From contig JAVHSE010000078.1 of the NCBI GenBank assembly GCA_036172015.1, forward strand, positions 1 through 6,780: a DNA stretch of 6,780 nucleotides, given 5' to 3'. The position numbers were made by a program, and so were the translations under genes. This document shows positions 1 to 6,780 of the stretch, piece by piece. Every line of letters starts with the position of its first letter. The stretch's first letter is position 1. The DNA is from UBA7396 sp036172015. GTDB taxonomy: Bacteria > Patescibacteriota > Gracilibacteria > BD1-5 > UBA6164. The notes below the pieces were generated by a model. It made no database searches and was not told the origin of the DNA. It saw only the letters and a program-made list of their open reading frames with translations.

Positions 1-1898
1 TCAAATTCTTCTTTATTTATTTCTTCTGTTTCAATTAAACGATCAGCAATTTTTTGATGAAGATCTTTATGTTCTTCAATCAGTTGTTTCGCTTTTTGAT
101 AAGCAGAAGACAAAATTTCTTTTACTTTAAGATCTATCAAATCTTGAGTTTTATCTCAGAAAGGTTTGGAAGCTCATTCTGATCCAAGATAATTTCCATC
201 TATAGAATCATTAGCAAAATTTTCAGCTCAAATATCTTCATCCATACCAAATCTCGTTACCATATTTCTTGCTATTTTTGTAGCTCTTTCTATATCATTA
301 CTTGCTCAAGTAGTAATATAATCTTTTCAAAAAAATATTTCTTCAGCCACTCTTCCTCAATAGAGTGTAGTAAGTTCATCTACATATTTTGCTTTTGAAA
401 CGAGTAGTTGATCTCTTTCTGGTAAAAACCAAGTCACTCATAAAGCTCATCATCTTGAAATAATACTGACTTTATGAACCGGATCAGTATTGGGAAGAAG
501 TTTTCAAACCAGAGCATGTCAAACTTCATGATAGGCTGTAATTTTTTTCTCTTGTTCATTCATAACTTGTGATTTTTTTGTGAGTCACATTACGATTTTT
601 TCAAATGCTTCAGTGATAATTTCTTTGGTGATTTCTCATAAATTTTTTCTTGCTGTTATGATAGCCGATTCATTAATCAAGTTTCATAAATCAGCTCCAC
701 TAAATCATACCGTTTGAGATGCAATAGATCTAAAATCAATATCTTTTGAAATAGGTTTATTTTTTGCATGAACTTGTAAAATTTTTTCTCTATCTTCTAA
801 ATTTGGTAAATTAATAGTAATTTTTCTATCAAATCTTCCTGGTCTCAAAAGTGCTTTATCAAGAACATCAGCTCTATTTGTTGCTGCCATAATTATAATG
901 TTGGTATCTTGATCAAATCCATCCATTTCAGTAAGTATTTGATTGAGAGTTTGTTCTCTTTCATCATGTCAACCTCAAAGTCAAGGTCATCTTTTTTTCC
1001 CAATTGCATCTATTTCATCTATAAATATTATAGATGGTGCAAGTTTTTTTGCTTGTTCAAAAAGATCTCTTACTCTTGAAGCTCAAACTCAAACAAACAT
1101 TTCCACAAATTCACTTCCAGAAATACTCAAAAATGGTACATCACTTTCACCAGCAACGGCTCTTGCTATTAAAGTTTTTCCCGTTCATGGAGGTCAAACG
1201 AGTAATACTCATTTTGGTATTTTCGCTCCAATATCTTTATATTTTTTTGGATTTTTTAAAAAATCTACTATTTCCATCAGTTCTACTTTTTCTTCTTCAG
1301 CTCATGCAACATCACTAAATAAAACTTTATCTTTATTTTTATCATAAATTCTGGCTCTCGATTTCCCAAAACTCATAGCATTATTCGCTACTCATCACAT
1401 TCTTCCAATAATTAAAAATGCCACCAATGCAAATAAAACAAAAAGTATAATAGTTGGTATCATATCTTGCCAAAATTTTTCACCAGTTAAATCTTTTACT
1501 TCTACTTTTGTCGTTATTCCAGTATTACTTCTATCGAGTAATCAGAGATCTTTTAAACTATCATTTGATGGTAAAATAATAATATTTCTGTAACTCTTTT
1601 CTATTCAAGATTCTACCACTTTTCCACTTAAAGTGGCAATAGCTTTATTTCCATCAATCAGAACATTACTATAAATTCAGGCATTATAAGATTTTGTAAA
1701 AGTATCGAGCGAAATGTCATTATCTATATAAATTCATCATTTATAAAGTATTGGAACTAAATAAGCTATCAATAATGAAGCAATAATTAACCAAATAAAA
1801 GCTTTCATATTTTTACTTGGTTGTATTTGTTTTATATCCATTTTATTTGATTTTTTATTTGGAATTTCTTTTTTTTCTTTTTTATTATTATTTGCCAT
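1..1898 (-). CDS. ftsH: ATP-dependent zinc metalloprotease FtsH (3' end cut by window edge)
   Basis: This is a membrane-anchored AAA+ protease that extracts and degrades misfolded membrane proteins and short-lived regulators. With UGA=Gly, 632 residues are open to the window edge; usual family length is about 610-680, so only a short C-terminal tail is missing. Seen in order: a Lys-rich cytosolic N-terminus (1-32), TM1 about 33-52, an extracytoplasmic domain about 53-145, TM2 about 146-165, Walker A GPPGTGKT (235-242), Walker B ending in D294-E295, sensor N341, arginine-finger motif RPGRFDR (352-358), zinc-binding HEVGH (457-461) and the third zinc ligand D535 in SNDIERAT. About 32 of 51 glycines are TGA, including both variable Walker A glycines and the Gly of HEVGH. 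Ala-to-Val in HEVGH (usually HEAGH) and Pro in RGPGLGGGHDE (usually Ala) are mild variants. The ATG at 1898 is the first in-frame start after a TAA at 1938-1940; no Shine-Dalgarno is visible. It diverges from the polysaccharide genes. Identity is near certain. Confidence 0.97.
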
Positions 1899-1934
1899 TT
1901 GGTAAAAGTATCAAGGATTAAAATAAGCTTTATG

Positions 1935-1962
1935 ATTTTATGAATTCAAATTCATTTTGCAA
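1935..1962 (-). promoter_or_regulatory. Candidate ftsH promoter
   Basis: Read on the minus strand, TTGCAA (1957-1962) resembles a -35 box and TAAAAT (1935-1940) is one mismatch from TATAAT, with a 16-bp spacer. Transcription would start near 1928, giving a leader of about 30 nt before the ftsH ATG. The region is very AT-rich, so such matches can arise by chance; the position is the main support. Confidence 0.35.
1940..1955. promoter_or_regulatory. 7-bp dyad overlapping the ftsH candidate promoter (possible operator)
   Basis: Perfect inverted repeat ATGAATT-CA-AATTCAT. It covers nearly the whole spacer between the candidate -35 and -10 boxes of ftsH, where a bound repressor would block RNA polymerase. 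AT-rich dyads are common by chance, and no regulator gene is in view, so the operator role is inference only. Confidence 0.22.
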
Positions 1963-1984
1963 ATTTATTTTTTCAAACGAAACA

Positions 1985-2011
1985 TTGACTTTAGAAAAAC
2001 TAAACTATACT
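1985..2011 (+). promoter_or_regulatory. Candidate promoter for the flippase gene
   Basis: TTGACT (1985-1990) matches the -35 consensus at five of six positions and TATACT (2006-2011) matches the -10 at five of six. The spacer is 15 bp, shorter than the usual 16-18, which weakens the call. Transcription would start near 2018, about 28 nt before the ATG at 2046. It faces away from the ftsH candidate promoter, as expected for a divergent pair. Confidence 0.4.
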
Positions 2012-2045
2012 TACTTTGAATTTAAAAATAATATTTCCATACATT

Positions 2046-3563
2046 ATGATCGAGCAACATAATACTTTAGCTGAAAAATTTATTAAAAAATGAATTTGGT
2101 TGTATATATTTTCTTTTATAGTTTCTCCTCTTTGATATATTGTCAAAATAATCGTTTCTCAAGATTTAGCAGTCGATGAAATAGGAATTATTTATTGAGT
2201 GCTCAGCTTAATGGTACTCTTAAGCTCCTTTAATGATTTATGAATGACTGAAAGTCTCAATAAATTTATTCCTGAATATATAACAGAAAAAAAATATGAT
2301 AAAGTAAAAACTATTTTATTTTATGCCATTTGAGCTCAAATTATAACAGGAACTCTTATATTTTTATGATTTTATTTTTGAGCAGAATTCTTATCTCTTC
2401 ATTATTTTCAAGATAAAAGCAGTGAAAGTATTATTAAATTATTTTCATTTTTCTTTTTATGAACGACATTTTTTCATGTGATAAATGTATTCTTTTGAGC
2501 TGTTCAAAATACTTTTTTACAAAAATTAGTAGAACTTTTTAGAATGCTTTTTATATTAAGTTTTACCGGATATATGTTTTTTACTGATACTGGAAGTATA
2601 TTTAATTATAGTCTCAGTTGGGTTTTATGATTGTATTTTTGAATTATAGTGGCTGTATTTTTCTTTTATAAAAATTATTACAAAGTATATTTAAAAGATG
2701 TGAAAATTATATATTCTCAAAGATTATTTATAAGTATATTTCAATATGCTCTTATAGTTTTTTTATGATCCCAAGCTGGCTCAATATTAAGTCAAGTTGA
2801 TATGCAAATGATTATATATATAAAATGAAATGAAGCTGCTGGATATTATACCAATTATCTCAGTATGATCTCAATTCCATTTATGATTATTTGACCTATT
2901 TTTGGATTTTTATTTCCGGTATTTTCTGAAATGATTGCAAAAAAAGAATTTGATAAAATCAAAATAATTAAATCAATATTTACAAAAAATTTTCTCTCAT
3001 TTTCGATTTGTTTTTCGATATTGTTTTTAGTTTTTTGAACCGTTATCTCAAATATATTGTTTTGAGTAAAATTTTTACCATCATGAATTATTTTACAGTC
3101 ATCTATTTTATTTCTCAGTTTTAATTTTTTATTGCAAATTAATTTTAATATACTCGCGGCCAATGGAAAAGTTCGTGAACGACTTCATATTATTCTCATT
3201 GCTCTTTTGGTAAATACTCTGTGAAATATTATTTTAATACAACTGATATGAGTTTCATGAGCCGCTATTTCAACAGGAATTTCTTGGATACTTATTTGGT
3301 TTTTATCTGAATTAAAACTCAAAGAATATTATGTATGATTTGATTATAAATATTTACTCAAAAATATAATTGTTTTTAGTAGTATATGACTTGGAATGTA
3401 TATTTTTATTGTTCCAATATTTCAAAATATTCATAATAGAATATATCAATTTGGAAGTCTTTTACTGCTTTCGATTCTCTATTTTTGAATATATTTTATC
3501 GTAAATAGAGCTGATTTTAGATATTTTTATACAGAAATAAAAAGAATAAAGAGTGAAAAATAA
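2046..3563 (+). CDS. Polysaccharide (O-antigen/Wzx-type) flippase, MOP superfamily
   Basis: A 505-residue polytopic membrane protein of the type that flips polyprenyl-linked oligosaccharides from the inner to the outer face of the cytoplasmic membrane. Nearly the whole chain is hydrophobic segments split by short charged loops, compatible with 12-14 helices. Family-like signatures include an N-terminal stretch with FNDLGM (62-67) followed by LNKFIPEYI (71-79), and a central loop with SQVDMQM (249-255) leading into EAAGYY (263-268), as in the Polysacc_synt (RfbX) family. Length is typical for Wzx. The C-terminus is basic (KRIKSEK). About 23 of 34 glycines are TGA. The ATG at 2046 is the only ATG start after an in-frame TAA at 2001-2003; no Shine-Dalgarno is seen. 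It heads the plus-strand group, 61 bp before the UDP-glucose dehydrogenase gene, which fits export of a glycan made by the downstream genes. MurJ or a MATE transporter is less likely, given the motifs and neighbours. The substrate cannot be told. Confidence 0.88.
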
Positions 3564-3569
3564 ATGAAT

Positions 3570-3599
3570 TTGATTTTAAATATTTTTCCATATTATATT
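3570..3599 (+). promoter_or_regulatory. Candidate internal promoter before the UDP-glucose dehydrogenase gene
   Basis: TTGATT (3570-3575) and TATATT (3594-3599) are separated by 18 bp in the 61-bp gap after the flippase stop codon. It would give a leader of about 19 nt. The gap is almost pure A/T, so this is a weak call. No hairpin terminator is seen in the gap, so read-through from the flippase gene is equally possible. Confidence 0.28.
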
Positions 3600-3610
3600 T
3601 TATATTACAG

Positions 3611-3620
3611 ATAAATAAAA
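3611..3620 (+). promoter_or_regulatory. AT-rich decamer upstream of the UDP-glucose dehydrogenase start (possible non-SD initiation element)
   Basis: ATAAATAAAA ends 4 nt before the ATG at 3625. The identical decamer lies 6 nt before the rmlB ATG at 5972. No GGAGG-like sequence is present at either start, so this may serve as an unstructured A/U-rich ribosome-landing site. In such AT-rich DNA, chance recurrence cannot be excluded. Confidence 0.25.
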
Positions 3621-3624
3621 AACA

Positions 3625-4974
3625 ATGAAAATAAGTATTTTTGGGACATGATATGTAGGATTGGTAACGGGAGCTTGTCTTTCAGAATTATGACATACGG
3701 TTATGTGTATAGATATAGATAAACAAAAAATAGAAAATTTGAAATTGGGGATTATACCTATTTATGAACCAGAACTCGACACTCTCGTATCAAGAAATTA
3801 TAATCAAGGAAGACTGTTGTTTTCGAGTGATATTTTAGATTGAGTGCAGTTTTGAAAAGTTATTTTTAGTGCTGTTTGAACTCCACCAGATAAAGAAAAT
3901 AACAATAAAGCAGATTTAAAATATGTAAAAGAAGTAGCAAAAACTTTTTGAGAAAACATAAGCGAATATAAACTTTTCATCAATAAATCAACGGTTCCTG
4001 TTGGAACTGGAAAAGTATGTAGAGATATTATCAAAAAAGAAATTCAATTGAGAAATAAAGATATAGAATTTGATGTTGCTTCTAATCCAGAATTTTTGAG
4101 AGAATGAACAGCTATATATGATTTTTTAAATCCTGATAGAATTGTTTGTTGAGTTCAAAATGAAAAATCAAAACTTTTTATGGAAGAAGTTTATAAACCA
4201 TTATCAAATAAAACTGAAATAATTTTTACTGATATTGCCTCAGCAGAAATAATTAAATATGCAGCCAATGCATTTCTCGCAACCAAAATTAGTTTTATCA
4301 ATGAAATAGCAAATTTTGCTGAAAAAGTATGATGAAATATTAGTGATATTAGTAAATGAATATGATCAGATAATAGGATAGGAAATAAATTTCTAGAATC
4401 TGGAATTGGTTATGGATGATCGTGTTTCCCAAAAGATATTAAAGCTTTTATAGAAACAGGAAAAGATTATAATTTTGATTTCAAAATTATAACTGAAACC
4501 GAAAGAGTAAATGAAAAACAAAAAACGATTGTTATTGATAAATTACTTGAGTCAATAACTGATCTTACATGAAAAACAATCAGTATTTGGGGATTAGCAT
4601 TTAAACCAAATACTGATGATATTAGAGAAGCTCCAAGTATATCAGTTATACAAAAATTACTTGATCTTTGAGTGACTCGTATACAAACTTTTGACCCGGC
4701 TTGTATGGAGCATATGAAAAAACTTTTTGTATGAAATAATAAAATTTATTTTTATGATAGTAGTTATGAAACACTTGATAGCACAGATGCACTTATTATT
4801 CTAACCGAATGGAACGAGTTTAAAATTCCTGATATGAAAAAAATAAAAAAACTTATGAAATGAAATACTATTATAGATGGAAGAAATATTTGGGTAGATG
4901 AAAATATGTGAGAAAATTGATTTGTATATAAATCAATTGGAAAAATTAGTAAAAAACATTTAAATAGAGCATAA
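3625..4974 (+). CDS. ugd: UDP-glucose 6-dehydrogenase
   Basis: Oxidises UDP-glucose to UDP-glucuronate with two NAD+ in the cytosol, giving a precursor for acidic sugars and pentoses of surface glycans. The 449 residues match the family length. Seen: N-terminal Rossmann motif GTGYVG (7-12) with the ribose-binding acid D30, STVPVGTG (122-129), NPEFLREG (154-161) with catalytic E156, the central-helix Lys K211 and Asn N215 in IIKYAANAF, and the catalytic loop GYGGSCFPKD (262-271) with nucleophile C267 and D271. A C-terminal nucleotide-binding domain carries WGLAFKPNTDD and a late TEWNEF. The FPKD form of the Cys loop fits UDP-glucose rather than UDP-ManNAc dehydrogenases. About 19 of 33 glycines are TGA, including the middle Gly of GxGxxG and a tandem TGA TGA at V-G-G-N near 4330. 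The ATG at 3625 is the first start after an in-frame TAA at 3616-3618. The next gene starts 25 bp downstream, suggesting an operon. Confidence 0.96.
4467..4492. repeat. Perfect 12-bp inverted repeat inside the UDP-glucose dehydrogenase gene
   Basis: Arms TTATAATTTTGA (4467-4478) and TCAAAATTATAA (4481-4492) are exact reverse complements, separated by only TT. In RNA the innermost pairs would open, leaving about a 10-bp stem. It lies in coding sequence for YNFDFKII, between the catalytic loop and the C-terminal domain. There is no G/C-rich stem or U-tract after it, so it does not look like a terminator. Confidence 0.6.
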
Positions 4975-4999
4975 TTTTAATTCTTAATCTGAGTAAAAT

Positions 5000-5956
5000 A
5001 TGAAATTAATAATACAAATTCCTTGTTATAATGAAGAAAAAACTCTTCTTTCCGTTTTAGAAGAACTTCCAACAAAAATAGAAGGAATAGATGAAATAGA
5101 AACGATGATTATTGATGATGGATCGAGTGATAAAACTATCGAAGTGGCAACAAAATTTTGAGTTGATTATATAGTCAAACATATTGGAAATGCATGACTT
5201 TGAAATAGTTTTAAATCGTGAGTTCATAAAGCACTTTTAGAATGAGTAGATATTCTCGTAAATACTGACGGAGATAATCAATATCCAAGTAAATATATTT
5301 CAGAGCTGATTCAACCCATTCTTCAATGAAAAGCTGATTTTGTTATGTGAAATAGACAGACTCAAACGATTTCACATTTTTCAATCATAAAAAAGTTTTT
5401 TCAATGGTTATGATCTGCTCTGGTGAGATATTTATCAGGAACCGATATTCCAGATAGTGTATCTGGTTTTAGGGCTTATTCTAAAGAAGCATTATTAAAA
5501 ATAAATGTAACTTCCGATTTTTCTTATGCTGTGGATACACTGATTCAAGCTGGAAGAAAAAAAATTAAAATAGTTCATGTAAATATCACTACGAATACAC
5601 CGACGAGACCTTCGAGATTATTTAAAAATATGTGGCATCACATGTATAAAACGAGTCAAATTATGCTCAGAGTCTATGCTATGTATAATCCTATGAGAAT
5701 ATTTTTTGCTCTTGGAACTCCATTTTTTGTTTTATGACTTATTGGACTTTCTCGTTTTATGTATTTTTATTTTTTAAATCCTATTGCTACTGGAAAGATT
5801 CAATCACTCGTTATTTCGTGAGTATTTCTTATGATTGCTATACAGTTCTATGCTTTATGAATTATTTGAGATTTGATAGCAAAAAACAGAAGACTTATTG
5901 AAGATGATTTGTATCTGACAAAAAAACAATATTATGAAAAAAATAAATGATATTAA
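5000..5956 (+). CDS. Family 2 glycosyltransferase, polyprenyl-phosphate sugar transferase-like, with C-terminal membrane helices
   Basis: A 318-residue enzyme with an N-terminal GT-A fold, likely transferring a sugar from a nucleotide donor onto a polyprenyl phosphate at the cytoplasmic membrane. Seen: IPCYNEE (7-13) at the first strand, IIDDGSSDKT (37-46) for nucleotide binding, the metal-binding DGDNQYP (90-96), then GNR (117-119) and the acceptor-side motif DSVSGFRAYS near 150-160. Two hydrophobic hairpin-like segments follow at about 231-258 and 266-290, ending in a charged tail. This layout resembles DPM1/GtrB/ArnC-type enzymes. About 13 of 23 glycines are TGA. The last sense TGA (5948-5950) is followed by TAT and the real stop TAA; a standard-code caller would end the protein there. 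The ATG at 5000 is preceded by an in-frame TAA (4994-4996) and only a weak GAG. It lies 25 bp after ugd and 15 bp before rmlB. The sugar and acceptor are unknown; ugd upstream makes a glucuronate-derived donor possible, but this is inference. Confidence 0.88.
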
Positions 5957-5965
5957 TAAATAAAA
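5956..5965 (+). promoter_or_regulatory. AT-rich decamer upstream of the rmlB start (copy of the one before ugd)
   Basis: ATAAATAAAA begins at the last base of the GT2 stop codon and ends 6 nt before the rmlB ATG. It is identical to the decamer at 3611-3620 before ugd. Neither start has a Shine-Dalgarno. Functional meaning is inferred. Confidence 0.25.
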
Positions 5966-5971
5966 GTAACT

Positions 5972-6780
5972 ATGAAACAAACAATTATTGTAACTGGGTG
6001 AGCTGGATTTATCGGTTCAAATTTTCTCAATAAATATGTACTTTTACATCCAGAAATTGATTTTATTAATATAGATGCATTGACCTATGCAGGGAAATTA
6101 GAAAATATTTCTCTAGAAGTAACGAATGCTTCAAATTATGCATTTGAAAAAGTCGATATCAGAGATTACGAACAAATCGCATCTGTATATGAAAAATACT
6201 CACCAACTGATATTATTCACTTTGCAGCCGAAAGTCATGTGGATAATAGTATAAAAAATCCAATTCTCTTTACTCAAACCAATGTACTTGGGACACAAAA
6301 TTTACTCGATGCTCATAGAGAATTTTGACTCAACAGATTTCATCACATTTCTACCGATGAAGTATACGGAGATCTTCCAAACGGATGATTTTTTACTGAA
6401 AATACTCCTATAAATCCTTCTAGTCCATATAGTTCAAGTAAAGCAGGAAGTGATTTAGTGGTAAAAGCATATGGAAGAACCTTTGGAGTGAATTATGTTA
6501 TCACCAGATGTTCAAATAATTACGGACCAAATCAAGATAATGAAAAACTGATTCCTCACTTTATAGAGTTGCTTCAAAATAATAAACCCGTTACCGTATA
6601 CGGTGATGGTTCCAATATCAGAGATTGGCTCTATGTAGAAGATCATTGTGATGCAATTTGGGAAGTATTTACCAAATCAGAAAATAAATGAATTTATAAT
6701 ATCGGAGGAAATAACGAATATACGAATCTAGAAATCACCAAACTTATTTTACAAGAAATGGGAAAAGGTGAAGAATATAT
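5972..6780 (+). CDS. rmlB: dTDP-glucose 4,6-dehydratase (3' end cut by window edge)
   Basis: Converts dTDP-glucose to dTDP-4-keto-6-deoxyglucose, the second step towards dTDP-L-rhamnose and other deoxysugars. This extended short-chain dehydrogenase has 269 residues visible out of an expected 320-350. Seen: the NAD-binding TGGAGFIGS (8-16), LTYAGKLEN (37-45) typical of RmlB, the AAESHVD motif around 90-96, the catalytic acid pair in STDEVYG (D129, E130), YSSSK (Y153, K157), SNNYGPNQDNEKLIP, and the substrate-binding RDWLYVEDHC. The presence of both D129-E130 and the RmlB-type motifs makes other NDP-sugar epimerases unlikely. Only 4 of 21 glycines are TGA, well below the other genes, and C-ending codons (ATC, ACC, TAC) are more frequent, hinting at later acquisition or expression-driven codon choice. 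The ATG at 5972 is the first after an in-frame TAA at 5957-5959 and has no Shine-Dalgarno. It sits 15 bp behind the GT2 gene, so co-transcription is likely; rmlA/C/D may follow outside the window. Confidence 0.95.

Noticed and set aside
943..1347. Open reading frames of up to 134 codons on the plus strand, antisense to ftsH
   Set aside because: They lie opposite the most conserved part of FtsH, show low-complexity Ser/Leu/Phe-rich translations with no recognisable motif, and are open only as a by-product of the opposite strand's codon use.
2855..3163. Minus-strand ORF of 102 codons opposite the flippase gene
   Set aside because: It is fully inside a well-supported membrane protein gene, gives a Lys/Ile/Asn-rich product without motifs, and has no separate promoter or spacing.
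3564..3624. Rho-independent terminator between the flippase and ugd genes
   Set aside because: The gap is A/T-rich with a short T-run, but no G/C-containing hairpin precedes it.
3804..4034. Minus-strand ORF of 76 codons opposite ugd
   Set aside because: It is antisense to the conserved substrate and NAD-binding part of Ugd and has no independent support.
6593..6604. Perfect 12-bp palindrome ACCGTATACGGT in rmlB
   Set aside because: It encodes part of the conserved V-T-V-Y-G-D-G stretch, so codon choice can explain it; no second copy or regulatory context was seen.
1..6780. Pseudogenes or programmed frameshifts as the reason for the many in-frame TGA codons
   Set aside because: Only TGA interrupts the frames, never TAA or TAG. 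The frame never shifts, and TGA falls on conserved glycines, which decay would not produce.
1..6780. UGA=Trp (table 4) or UGA=selenocysteine
   Set aside because: Trp would destroy Walker A, HExGH and Rossmann glycines, and real Trp sites use TGG. Selenocysteine would be rare and not at glycine positions.

Overview
This window comes from a low-GC bacterium that reads UGA as glycine (translation table 25). Among known bacteria this points to the candidate phyla Gracilibacteria (BD1-5) or Absconditabacteria (SR1). With the standard code every gene here breaks into short pieces. With UGA read as Gly, five long collinear reading frames appear, and in-frame TGA falls on invariant glycines: the Walker A glycines and the HExGH glycine of FtsH, the GxGxxG glycine of the UDP-glucose dehydrogenase, and the TGGAGFIG glycine of the RmlB-like protein. 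Trp is always TGG, so this is not the mycoplasma code. All three stop codons inside the window are TAA.

Layout: 1-1898 on the minus strand is ftsH, a membrane AAA+ zinc protease that is nearly complete and lacks only its extreme C-terminus beyond the left edge. A 147-bp divergent intergenic region (1899-2045) holds candidate promoters for both directions and a dyad inside the ftsH candidate promoter. On the plus strand follow a polytopic polysaccharide flippase (2046-3563), a UDP-glucose 6-dehydrogenase (3625-4974), a family 2 glycosyltransferase with C-terminal membrane helices (5000-5956), and a dTDP-glucose 4,6-dehydratase (5972 to the right edge, truncated). Gaps between the plus-strand genes are 61, 25 and 15 bp, so the last three and possibly all four are likely co-transcribed.

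The plus-strand genes form the start of a surface-polysaccharide locus. Ugd would supply UDP-glucuronate and RmlB would supply dTDP-4-keto-6-deoxyglucose, the precursor of dTDP-rhamnose and related sugars. The GT2 enzyme would transfer a sugar, probably onto a polyprenyl phosphate carrier, and the flippase would move lipid-linked glycan across the membrane. No RNA genes, mobile elements, CRISPR arrays or clear terminators were seen.

The most notable features are the pervasive UGA=Gly recoding (about 62% of glycines in four genes), the much lower UGA use in rmlB (4 of 21 glycines), the lack of clear Shine-Dalgarno sequences, and a shared AT-rich decamer just upstream of two start codons. I see no convincing undescribed multi-gene system. 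The recoding is already known for these phyla.
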